Source: Allorhizobium sonneratiae (GTDB lineage: Bacteria > Pseudomonadota > Alphaproteobacteria > Rhizobiales > Rhizobiaceae). Taken from it: DNA of 64,000 nucleotides. The notes beneath the pieces were generated by a model, which ran no database searches, was not told where the DNA came from, and saw only the letters and a list, made by a program, of their open reading frames with translations. Numbering within the stretch: position 1 is the stretch's first letter; each line of letters opens with the position of its first letter. Location: the NCBI RefSeq assembly GCF_023700755.1, contig NZ_JAMKOJ010000010.1:62001-126000 (forward strand). The letters run 5' to 3'. Positions 8,556 to 16,407 of the stretch are shown here, in pieces. The position numbers were made by a program, and so were the translations under genes.

Positions 8556-9682
8556 AACGTTTGAAACTCGGCATGGTCGGCGGCGGTCAGGGGGCTTTTA
8601 TCGGAGGCGTGCATCGCATGGCCGCAGCACTCGACGGGCAATGGGATTTCGTCGCTGGCGCCTTGAGCTCCAATCCCGAACGGGCCAAAGCCTCCGGCGA
8701 GGAGCTTGGCCTTGCGGGCGAGCGCATCTATACCTCTTATGAAGAGATGGCCAAGGCCGAAGCCGCCCGCCCGGACGGCATCGACGCCGTTGCCATCGTC
8801 ACGCCGAACCATATGCATGCAGGCCCGGCGATTGCCTTTCTGAACGCCGGTATCCATGTCATCTGCGACAAACCGCTCGCCTCGACCATGGAAGAGGCGG
8901 AGGCGATGGCAAAAGCCGTGCGTGACAGCGGCAAACTGTTCATTCTCACCCATAATTACAGCGGTTATCCTCTGATGCGCCAGGCACGTGAGATGGTGGC
9001 CCGTGGTGATCTCGGCAAAATCCGGGTGGTGCAGGTGGAATATCCGCAGGACTGGCTGACAGAAGCGGTCAGCAACAAGCAGGCGGACTGGCGCACCGAT
9101 CCCCAACGTTCCGGGGCTGGCGGCTGTGTCGGCGATATCGGCACCCATGCCTTTCATCTGGCAAGCTATGTCACCGGTCTTCAAACGGAAAGCCTGTCTG
9201 CCGATGTGTCAACCTTTGTGACCGGGCGACAGGTGGATGACAATATCCATGTCCTGCTGCGCTTTTCCGGCGGCGCGAGGGGCATGCTCTGGGCCAGTCA
9301 GGTCGCACCCGGCCATGAAAACGGCTTGCGGCTGAGGATTTATGGCGAAAAGGCCAGCCTCGAATGGGCGCAGGCCGAGCCGAACCAGATGCACTATGCC
9401 GTCTTTGGCCATCCGGTGCAGCGCCTGACCCGCGGCGGTGCGGGCGCAACCGCAGCCGCAAGCCGGGTCACCCGCATTCCCGCCGGCCACCCGGAAGGCT
9501 ATCTCGAAGCCTTCGCCACGCTCTACCGGGAGGCGGCAAGCCTGATCCGCCATGCGGATCATGGGGTGCCCTTGCCGGACGGTGTGGAAACGCCGGGTCT
9601 CGAGGACGGATTGAACGGCATGAAATTCATCGCCGCCTGCCTTGCCTCATCGGCAAAGGATGCGGCGTGGATTGCGTTTTAA
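8552..9682 (+). CDS. Gfo/Idh/MocA-family oxidoreductase (second)
   Basis: A 376-aa oxidoreductase. The N-terminal nucleotide-binding segment GMVGGGQGAFIGG (7-19) and a DKP triad at 106-108 (in place of EKP) are followed by the Gfo/Idh/MocA substrate domain with GGCVGDIGTHAFHLASY. ATG overlaps the upstream stop (ATGA). As the last gene of the operon it may catalyse the opposite redox step from the first oxidoreductase, so that cofactor is recycled, as LgdC does relative to LgdA. This pairing is inferred from family and context. Confidence 0.82.
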   Translation: MKRLKLGMVGGGQGAFIGGVHRMAAALDGQWDFVAGALSSNPERAKASGEELGLAGERIYTSYEEMAKAEAARPDGIDAVAIVTPNHMHAGPAIAFLNAGIHVICDKPLASTMEEAEAMAKAVRDSGKLFILTHNYSGYPLMRQAREMVARGDLGKIRVVQVEYPQDWLTEAVSNKQADWRTDPQRSGAGGCVGDIGTHAFHLASYVTGLQTESLSADVSTFVTGRQVDDNIHVLLRFSGGARGMLWASQVAPGHENGLRLRIYGEKASLEWAQAEPNQMHYAVFGHPVQRLTRGGAGATAAASRVTRIPAGHPEGYLEAFATLYREAASLIRHADHGVPLPDGVETPGLEDGLNGMKFIAACLASSAKDAAWIAF

Positions 9683-9787
9683 CGGCTGACCGGCAATCCA
9701 GTTTTCATGACGGCATTGCTGCAATTGCCGACGTTGCAGACACCGTAAACTCTCTTTTCTGCGACGTCGCAAAGACCAGGAAAACAA

Positions 9788-9825
9788 GTGTCGCGTCCAT
9801 TGGAATGTCGCGACACGAATTTTTC
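9788..9825 (+). terminator. Rho-independent terminator of the glycoside operon
   Basis: GTGTCGCG (9788-9795) pairs with CGCGACAC (9809-9816), and GAATTTTT follows on the plus strand. It lies about 105 bp after the last operon gene, in the convergent gap before the leftward racemase gene. Confidence 0.65.
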
Positions 9826-9946
9826 TCTTGAGGCGGACCCTGCGTTATAATCGATACCGCCCTGTACGAAGACATAGCATTATATATAGAATTTGCATAA
9901 GACACATTATGGAACTAGAAATCATAACAAACTGGAGGACAATGCT

Positions 9947-10675
9947 CTAAGGGGCAAACTCGGCCAGCAGGCCGCTATAGGCTTTGGCGACCGGCGATGC
10001 ATAGGCACCGCCCTTGGCGGTTTTGAGCCCCAGTGCTACCAGCGCTTCCGCCTGCTTCACCGCGGCTGCAACGCCATCAATGATCGGCAAGGCAAAATCG
10101 CGCCGAAGTTCCAGCGTCAGATCGGCCATGCCCGCACAGCCGAGAATGATGGCTTCTGCCCGGTCTTCGGTCATGGCACGGGCGATTTCTGCGCGAAGCC
10201 GTGTCCTTGCGTTGGAACCCGGTTCCTCCAGGGACAGAACCGGAATATCGGCGGCGCGCACCCGCACCCGGCCGGAAAAGCCATAACGGCAAACCAGCGC
10301 CTCAAGTGGCAGGCGCGAACGCTCCATTGTGGTGACGATACTGATCCGCTGGGCGATGAAAGAGGCAGCCGCAAGGGCGGCCTCGCAGATGCCGATCACC
10401 GGAATATCCGCCAGTGCGCGCGCGGCATCGAGCCCGGTATCATCGAAACAGCCGATAATGGCGGCCTCTGCCCCCCGGCCCTGCCCTTTGGCAATTTCCT
10501 TCAGCAGGCCCGGAACCGCCAGCGCCTCGTCATAATAGCCTTCGATGGAAGCCGGACCCATAATCGAGGTAACGGCGTCGATCACGGTGGACGGGTTGCA
10601 CACCCGTCTGGCCGCGTCCCCCATCTTGTCCGTCATGCTGGCTGTGGTGTTGGGGTTGACGATCAGAAGCTTCAT
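9947..10675 (-). CDS. Asp/Glu/hydantoin racemase-family protein
   Basis: A 242-aa member of the Asp/Glu/hydantoin racemase superfamily. The N terminus MKLLIVNPNTTASMTDKM is typical of hydantoin-racemase-like proteins, and the two catalytic-type cysteines are in place (C76 in IIGCFDDTG and C180 in ILGCAGM), as is the DGVAAAVKQAE helix. It would epimerise a small chiral acid or hydantoin using two cysteines without cofactor. It is the last gene of the Pot-type ABC operon, 5 bp after the permease, so its substrate is probably the imported solute. The exact substrate is unknown. Confidence 0.82.
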   Translation of the reverse strand: MKLLIVNPNTTASMTDKMGDAARRVCNPSTVIDAVTSIMGPASIEGYYDEALAVPGLLKEIAKGQGRGAEAAIIGCFDDTGLDAARALADIPVIGICEAALAAASFIAQRISIVTTMERSRLPLEALVCRYGFSGRVRVRAADIPVLSLEEPGSNARTRLRAEIARAMTEDRAEAIILGCAGMADLTLELRRDFALPIIDGVAAAVKQAEALVALGLKTAKGGAYASPVAKAYSGLLAEFAP

Positions 10676-10680
10676 GCGTC

Positions 10681-11499
10681 TTAGCCTTGGGCGCGTCGCC
10701 GGTTGGTGCGGGCAATCAGCGCCAGCGCCACCAGAATGATCAGGAAAGAAAACAACGTGGTCAGCGTGCCCAGCGCATAAAGAACCGGTGTCGTGACATT
10801 GGTGGTCATGCCGTAGATTTCGAGTGGCAGCGTATTGAATGTGCCTGCCGTCATCAGCGTGCGGGCAAATTCGTCATAGGACAGCGTGAAGCCGAACAGG
10901 CCGACGCCGATCAGGCTTGGTAGGATCATCGGCAGCACCACATAGCGAAAGCTCTGCCAGGAACTGGCGCCGAGATCGCGGGCGGCCTCTTCATAGGCGG
11001 GCGAAAATCGATTGAAGATTGCCAGCATGATCAAGACGCCGAACGGCAGCGTCCAGGTGAGATGGGCGCCGAAAGCCGAGCCATACCACATAGGATCGAG
11101 GCCCAATTGCTGAAACATCACGCCAATGCCGAGGCTGACAACGATGGAAGGCACCACCAGGCTTGCCACCGTCAGGTAGAAGAGGACCGTTGCGCCATGA
11201 AATTTTCGGCGAAAGGCAAGCCCCGCCATCAGCGAGACCGTGACCGTGACCACCATGACCATCAGTCCGAGAGCCAGCGAGCGGCGGAACGCCCCGCCGA
11301 AATCACCGACCGCCTGCTGCTCGAAGAGATTGGCGAACCAGTGCAGCGAGACCCCGTTCATCGGAAAGGTCAGCCCGCCATTGATGCCCTGAAAGGAAAG
11401 AATGAGAATGGCCGAAAGCGGTCCGTAGAGAAACAGCACGAAGAGCGTGAAGAACCCGGCAAGGATATAGAATTCGCGGGAGCGTTTTTCGCTATTCAT
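10681..11499 (-). CDS. ABC transporter permease (PotC type)
   Basis: A 272-aa inner-membrane permease with about six membrane segments and an EAA loop containing YEEAARDLGASSWQSFRYVV, as in spermidine/putrescine-type importers. It lies 18 bp downstream of the PotB-type permease and 5 bp before the racemase gene. It belongs to the four-component importer encoded at 10.7-15.0 kb. Polyamine, amino acid or opine-like substrates are all seen in this family. Confidence 0.86.
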   Translation of the reverse strand: MNSEKRSREFYILAGFFTLFVLFLYGPLSAILILSFQGINGGLTFPMNGVSLHWFANLFEQQAVGDFGGAFRRSLALGLMVMVVTVTVSLMAGLAFRRKFHGATVLFYLTVASLVVPSIVVSLGIGVMFQQLGLDPMWYGSAFGAHLTWTLPFGVLIMLAIFNRFSPAYEEAARDLGASSWQSFRYVVLPMILPSLIGVGLFGFTLSYDEFARTLMTAGTFNTLPLEIYGMTTNVTTPVLYALGTLTTLFSFLIILVALALIARTNRRRAQG

Positions 11500-11517
11500 C
11501 TCAAAGCCCCTTTCATC

Positions 11518-12426
11518 TCAAAGCTCCTTGCGGATATCGACGCCGCGCAGGATTGCCGCAACCAGGCTGAGCACAACGATCAGCAGGATTACCGCATTGG
11601 CGGCGGCGGCAGGATATTGCAGCAGCGACATTTCATTCTTCATCATCAACGCCACAGAGGCGCTCTGACCGCCGGACATGACCTGCACGGTGGAAAAATC
11701 CGCCATCACCAGCGTCACCACGAAAATCGTGCCGATCGCCATGCCCGGACGGGCCAAAGGCAGGATGACATTGACAAGGATTTGCCACGCGCTTGCACCC
11801 GCATCGCGCGCTGCCTCGATCAGGGCGCGGTCGATGCGCATCAACGTGTTGAAGATCGGCGTCACCATGAACAGCGTATAAAGATGCACCATGGCCAGAA
11901 CCACGGCGAAATCGGAATAGAGCAGCCATTCAATCGGCTGCGGCACGATATGGGCGGCGATCAACGCGCCGTTGACCAGACCGTTGCGGCCAAGAACCGG
12001 AATCCATGAAATCATTCTTATGATGTTGGAGGTCATGAACGGCACGGTGCAGACGAGAAACAACACCATCTGCATGGCGGCGCTGCGAATGTGAAAGGCG
12101 AGAAAATAGGCAACCCAGAAACCGATGACGAGCGTGATCGCCCAGACGATTGCCGCATATTTCAGCGTGTTGAGATAGGTTTTCCACGTCACCCAGGAAC
12201 CGAGGGTTTCGGTGTAATTCATGGTGAGGAAGCCGGGATACATCTGGGCAAAATCATAGTCCCAGAAACTCACCGTGACGATCATCGCGAGCGGCAGGGC
12301 AAGAAAGAAGCCAAGAATCAGCCAGAGTGGCGCTGCCTGAAGATAAGGCGGCAGCCATGACGGCAAGGGTCGCCGCATCCACCGTTTTTGCGGATCTCCG
12401 GCGCCGATGAAGCGGACTGTGACCAT
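11518..12426 (-). CDS. ABC transporter permease (PotB type)
   Basis: A 302-aa inner-membrane permease. A hydrophilic start is followed by six membrane segments, with an EAA-type loop ALIEAARDAGASAWQILVNV before the last helices. It pairs with the PotC-type permease just downstream. The gene lies 90 bp after the binding-protein gene, which is long enough for an internal processing site, though no strong hairpin stands out there. Confidence 0.86.
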   Translation of the reverse strand: MVTVRFIGAGDPQKRWMRRPLPSWLPPYLQAAPLWLILGFFLALPLAMIVTVSFWDYDFAQMYPGFLTMNYTETLGSWVTWKTYLNTLKYAAIVWAITLVIGFWVAYFLAFHIRSAAMQMVLFLVCTVPFMTSNIIRMISWIPVLGRNGLVNGALIAAHIVPQPIEWLLYSDFAVVLAMVHLYTLFMVTPIFNTLMRIDRALIEAARDAGASAWQILVNVILPLARPGMAIGTIFVVTLVMADFSTVQVMSGGQSASVALMMKNEMSLLQYPAAAANAVILLIVVLSLVAAILRGVDIRKEL

Positions 12427-12516
12427 GGCGGTTTACCTCGTTTCGCCGATTGTGGAGAGGGGCGCGCCCCGCCCCTCTCCCTCTGTCTTGAATGCCAAAG
12501 GCAGAACGCCCCCGGA

Positions 12517-13800
12517 TCAGGCCGCGATGAATTCGTTCCAGCGGCGCACCATGTAGCGGTCCTCGTCCATGACCGAGTTCCAGCAGGCGACATGGCCCAT
12601 GCGTTCGGTAAAGGAGCCGCCGTCACGCACCGCGCCTGCCTTTTCCATCACCTTGCCTTCCGGGGACAGGATATCGTGCTGGGCTGGCTTGCCTTCGATC
12701 CAGTAACCCCATTCGTCGGCGGTCATGAATTTTTTCGCCGTGTCCATGCAGGCGGAATAATAGCCCTGACGGTTGAGATAGGCCCCGACCCAGCCGGAGA
12801 GATACCAGTTGATATATTCGTAAGCCGCGTCGAGTTCTGCCCCCTTCAGATGCGAGGCAAGACCCAGACCACCGCCCCAGGCGCGATAGCCTTCCTTCAG
12901 CGGCTGGAATCGGCAGGCAATGCCCTTGGAGCGCACCGCCGCCACTGCCGGCGACCACATGGACTGGATGACGACCTCACCCGAGGCCATCAGGTTGACC
13001 GACTCATCGAAGGATTTCCAGAAGGCGCGGAACTGGCCCGACTGCTTGGTCTTGATCATGAAGGCGATGGTCTTGTCGATCTCGTCCTTGGTCATATTGC
13101 CCTTGTCGGCATATTTGATCTGGCCTGCGGCCTCCATGATCATCGCCGCATCCATGATGCCGATCGAGGGAATGTTGAGGATCGCCGTGCGGCCCTTGAA
13201 TTTCGGATCGAGAATATCGGCCCAGGAGGTGATGTCACGCCCGACCAGATCGGGACGAATGCCGAGTGTGTCGGCATTGTAGATCGTCGGCACCATGGTC
13301 ATCCACTCGGTCGGCTCTTTGGCGAAGGTTTTCGCGCCCGGCTTTTCGACAAAGCCGACCGTATGCGGCGCCGTCCCTTGCGCGATCTTGCTGTCCGGCG
13401 TCAGCTTGCCGGTGATGAAGAGCGGCACGATCTTGTCGTAATATTTCAGCTTTTTCACATCCATCGGCTGCAGCACGCCAGACGGGAAAACCTTCTTGCA
13501 GATCCAGTATTCGACATCGGCGATGTCATAGGAATTGGGCTGGGTGACGGTGCGCTGTGCCGCAGCATCGGAATCGAGCGCCGTCATCTCCAGCGTGATG
13601 CCGAGATCCTGCTTGCACTTTTCGGCTATGGCGTTGATGTTCGATACGCCCGTACCGATCTGGCGCAGCGTGATCGGGTTTTTCGCCCAGACCGTCGGAA
13701 AGCCGGTGATCACCCCGGTTCCTGCCGCAGCGCCTGCCGCCGCCGCCGTGGTTTTCAACAGTGTACGCCGGGTCAGGCCCTTGTTTTTCGTATCCGTCAT
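12517..13800 (-). CDS. ABC transporter substrate-binding protein (PotD type, Tat signal)
   Basis: A 427-aa periplasmic binding protein. The N terminus has a twin-arginine signal (LTRRTLLKTTAAAAG) and an Ala-rich hydrophobic stretch, so it is probably exported folded by Tat. The mature part has the PotD/PotF-like layout with ISWADILDPKFKGRTAILN. It lies between the ATPase and permease genes of the same operon. Family members bind polyamines, amino acids or related cations. The racemase at the operon end argues for a chiral substrate rather than a simple polyamine. Confidence 0.85.
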   Translation of the reverse strand: MTDTKNKGLTRRTLLKTTAAAAGAAAGTGVITGFPTVWAKNPITLRQIGTGVSNINAIAEKCKQDLGITLEMTALDSDAAAQRTVTQPNSYDIADVEYWICKKVFPSGVLQPMDVKKLKYYDKIVPLFITGKLTPDSKIAQGTAPHTVGFVEKPGAKTFAKEPTEWMTMVPTIYNADTLGIRPDLVGRDITSWADILDPKFKGRTAILNIPSIGIMDAAMIMEAAGQIKYADKGNMTKDEIDKTIAFMIKTKQSGQFRAFWKSFDESVNLMASGEVVIQSMWSPAVAAVRSKGIACRFQPLKEGYRAWGGGLGLASHLKGAELDAAYEYINWYLSGWVGAYLNRQGYYSACMDTAKKFMTADEWGYWIEGKPAQHDILSPEGKVMEKAGAVRDGGSFTERMGHVACWNSVMDEDRYMVRRWNEFIAA

Positions 13801-13864
13801 GGTCGTTCTCCTCTTTTATCCTTTATGGTTTTGCCGGTTTGAATATGCATGTTCAAAGTCTCGA

Positions 13865-14959
13865 TCAGAGCCGCCCCAGAACGATGGCTTCGTCCGGGTC
13901 CCAGGACAGTGACACTGCCTCCCCTGTCTTCACCGGCCGCACAAAATAGGCGGCATCGCTCAGCACCACGGTGAAATCCTCGATGCCCGCCCCGGTGACG
14001 GTAAGCTTGACGATGGTGCCAAGGTCCTCGACATTGGCGACAATGCCGGTAAAGCCGAAACCCGGCGCGAAGGCCTCGCCAAGGCGCACATGATCGGCAC
14101 GCAGCGCCATATCGGCGCTTTCGGCCATAGCGGGCGCCGATCCTTTTGCGGTAAATTCACCGCCGCCCGGCAAGGCAATGGTCAGCGCTCCGTCGAGACG
14201 GTTGACGATCTTGCCCGACAGCACATTGTGATTGCCCATGAAGCGGGCAACAAAGGCGGTGGCAGGATGCTCGAACACCGTGCGCGGGCTTGCCGCCTGC
14301 TCGATGCGGCCATTGTTCATGATCACCACCAGATCGGCCAGGGCCATGGCCTCATCCTGGCTGTGCGTGACATGCACGAAGGTCATGCCGAGCGTGGCCT
14401 GCAGTTTTTTCAGCTCCGCCCGCATGCGGATTTTCAGGAAAGGATCGAGCGCCGATAACGGTTCATCAAGCAGCAGCGCCTGCGGCTCGGTGATCAGCGC
14501 CCGCGCCAGCGCCACGCGCTGCTGCTGACCGCCGGAAAGCTGCGCCGGACGCCGCTCCGCATAGGCTTCAAGCTGCATCAGCGCCAGCATGGCAAGTGCC
14601 GAACGCCGTCGCTCGTCCTTGGCCACACCCTTCATCTTCAGGCTGAAGGCAACATTATCGACAAGGTCGAGATGGGGAAACAGCGCATAGGACTGGAACA
14701 TCATCGCCGTGCCGCGCCGCGCCGGCGGCAGATCGTTGACGATGCTGCCCGCCAGCAGGATATCGCCGGAGGACACGCTTTCGTGGCCGGCAATCATCCG
14801 AAGGGTCGAAGTTTTGCCGCAGCCGGACGGCCCGAGCAGGCAGCAATAGCTGCCCGCCGGAATTTTCAGGCTGATGGCGTTCACGGCAGCGGTGTTTCCA
14901 TAAAGCTTGGAAACGGCGGCAAGTTCTATCTCAGCGGCTTTGCTCATCTTTGGCCCCAT
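13865..14959 (-). CDS. ABC transporter ATP-binding protein (PotA type)
   Basis: A 364-aa ATPase with Walker A GPSGCGKTS (43-51), Q-loop MMFQSYALFPH, signature LSGGQ (141-145), Walker B LLLDE (162-166), an H-loop HVTHSQDEAM and a C-terminal TOBE domain. An alternative ATG at 14947 (MSKAAEIEL) would shorten it by four residues. Both starts have only weak Shine-Dalgarno sequences. It is the first gene of the leftward operon and diverges from a GntR-type regulator across a 232-bp intergenic region. Confidence 0.9.
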   Translation of the reverse strand: MGPKMSKAAEIELAAVSKLYGNTAAVNAISLKIPAGSYCCLLGPSGCGKTSTLRMIAGHESVSSGDILLAGSIVNDLPPARRGTAMMFQSYALFPHLDLVDNVAFSLKMKGVAKDERRRSALAMLALMQLEAYAERRPAQLSGGQQQRVALARALITEPQALLLDEPLSALDPFLKIRMRAELKKLQATLGMTFVHVTHSQDEAMALADLVVIMNNGRIEQAASPRTVFEHPATAFVARFMGNHNVLSGKIVNRLDGALTIALPGGGEFTAKGSAPAMAESADMALRADHVRLGEAFAPGFGFTGIVANVEDLGTIVKLTVTGAGIEDFTVVLSDAAYFVRPVKTGEAVSLSWDPDEAIVLGRL

Positions 14960-15073
14960 CGCAATGCCTATGAGAATGCAGGAAGCGTGCCAGACCGGGC
15001 CGTGAATTTTAAGTTACTGATGATGTTGCATTATTTCTTACGACAAAAGAGAGGCATGAAGAATGGAAATGCC

Positions 15074-15104
15074 GTATGCACAAATTTGGATCATTGTATG
15101 CAAT
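15074..15104. promoter_or_regulatory. Putative GntR/FCD operator region
   Basis: GTATGCA occurs twice 22 bp apart (15074 and 15096). The second copy sits inside ATTGTATGCAAT (15093-15104), a dyad of the ATTG-N4-CAAT form expected for FCD-type GntR regulators. It lies between the divergent ATPase and gntR-type genes. Assignment is by position and symmetry only. Confidence 0.5.
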
Positions 15105-15191
15105 AATTCAGCATATTGCCGACATCTTATTTTTCAATTGTCGCGGTTTTGAATTTCCTTTCATGGCAGTCCGGGTTAAGAAGAATGAAAA

Positions 15192-15917
15192 ATGGAAAAA
15201 AACATGAGCCTCCATCTGCCTGTCTCCAGCGCGTCTGACCCTCATCAGGAAGATCGCGCCCAAGCCATCCGCGATTGTCTGCGTGACGCCATCATCGACC
15301 GGCGGCTGGCACCGGGAACAAAGCTTTCCGAGGCTGAAGTCGGCGCTCTTTTCGATGTCAGCCGCACCGTCGTACGCCATGGGCTGCAAATGCTGGCTTT
15401 TGAGGGTCTCGTCACGATGGAGCGCAACAAGGGCGCTTTTGTATCCAATCCAACCCCGGATGAGGCGCGACAGATTTTCGCCTCACGTCGCCTGATCGAA
15501 AAGGGCATTGTCGCCGCCGTGGCCGGGCGGCTGACGCAGATGCAGATTGAGACGCTGCACGCCCATCTCGATGAGGAGGCCCGCCTGCAAAACCTGCGCG
15601 GAACCGAGGCGCGGCGGGCGGAGATCAAATCCTCCGGCGATTTTCATCTGACGCTGGCGAAAATGGCCGGAAACGCCATTCTTGAAAAATTCATGGATGA
15701 ACTGGTGGCCCGCTCCTCGCTGGTCATCGCCCTTTATGGACGCACCGGCATATCAAGCTGCGGCTGCAGCGATCACAGCGCCATTCTCAAGGCGCTGGAA
15801 AAGGGCGAGACCGACCGGGCAACCGACCTGATGATCCATCACATCGATCATATCGAGGCTGATCTCGACCTGCGCCCGGTTGAATCCCTGTCGCTGCGCC
15901 AGGCGCTCAATCTCTGA
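15192..15917 (+). CDS. GntR-family transcriptional regulator (FCD subfamily)
   Basis: A 241-aa regulator. An N-terminal winged helix has IRDCLRDAIIDRRLAPGTKL and the recognition region LFDVSRTVVRHGLQMLAFEG (about 50-70). An all-helical FCD ligand domain with metal-ligand-like histidines (GDFHLTLAKMAGN and late HSAIL) follows. A start at 15204 is also possible. It diverges from the Pot-type ABC/racemase operon, which it most likely controls in response to the transported acid. Confidence 0.87.
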   Translation: MEKNMSLHLPVSSASDPHQEDRAQAIRDCLRDAIIDRRLAPGTKLSEAEVGALFDVSRTVVRHGLQMLAFEGLVTMERNKGAFVSNPTPDEARQIFASRRLIEKGIVAAVAGRLTQMQIETLHAHLDEEARLQNLRGTEARRAEIKSSGDFHLTLAKMAGNAILEKFMDELVARSSLVIALYGRTGISSCGCSDHSAILKALEKGETDRATDLMIHHIDHIEADLDLRPVESLSLRQALNL

Positions 15918-15993
15918 CTTTCTTCGTTCAGGCAATTCCGCTTTTGCCTCTCATGGGATAAAGCGCAATTTCAACATGTCGAAAGGACAAGAG

Positions 15994-16299
15994 ATGAGCG
16001 ATCAGAGCGGCGACGACTATGTGTATGACGAGGCCACCGGTGACTGGCGGCCTGCCTCGGAACTGGCAGCTGAAGCCGCCAAGGCGTCTGAGGTGCGCGA
16101 CGCCTCCGGCAATCTTCTGGCCGATGGCGATAGTGTCGTTCTCATCAAGGATCTGAAGGTGAAGGGTGCCGGACAGACGCTGAAGCAGGGCACTGTCATC
16201 CGCTCCATCCGCCTCACCGACAACCCGGAAGAGATCGACTGCCGCCACGACGCCATCAAGGGTCTGGTGCTGCGCACGGAATTCGTCCGCAAGCGCTGA
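15994..16299 (+). CDS. phnA: PhnA/YjdM-like protein lacking the zinc ribbon
   Basis: A 101-aa small cytoplasmic protein. The region from about residue 35 (RDASGNLLADGDSVVLIKDL through the C-terminal EFVRKR) matches the conserved C-terminal domain of PhnA (YjdM). The two CxxC pairs of the E. coli-type N-terminal zinc ribbon are absent and are replaced by YVYDEATGDWRPASEL. The ATG at 15994 follows AAAGGA at 6 bp spacing, so it is favoured over longer starts. PhnA itself has no settled biochemical role, and the gene is not next to phosphonate genes here. Confidence 0.75.
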   Translation: MSDQSGDDYVYDEATGDWRPASELAAEAAKASEVRDASGNLLADGDSVVLIKDLKVKGAGQTLKQGTVIRSIRLTDNPEEIDCRHDAIKGLVLRTEFVRKR

Positions 16300-16350
16300 C
16301 CGACACACCCGGCGCAAGTCCGGGCGGCGACATCGCTGACGCTTTACACC

Positions 16351-16382
16351 AAGGTTCGAGGATGGTCACGCATCCTCGCCTT
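16351..16382. terminator. Bidirectional hairpin between phnA-like gene and nasA
   Basis: AAGG-tt-CGAGGAT (16351-16363) pairs with ATCCTCG-CCTT (16372-16382) in the short gap between two convergent genes. No long U-run follows on either strand. The core resembles the rhizobial repeat seen at 19177-19199. Confidence 0.45.
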
Positions 16383-16407
16383 GAAAATGTTTCGATTTGC
16401 CAATCCC

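Noticed and set aside
10687-12009. Long plus-strand frames opposite the Pot permease genes
   Set aside because: His/Arg/Gln-rich products typical of antisense reading of GC-rich membrane genes; no ribosome site and no domain.
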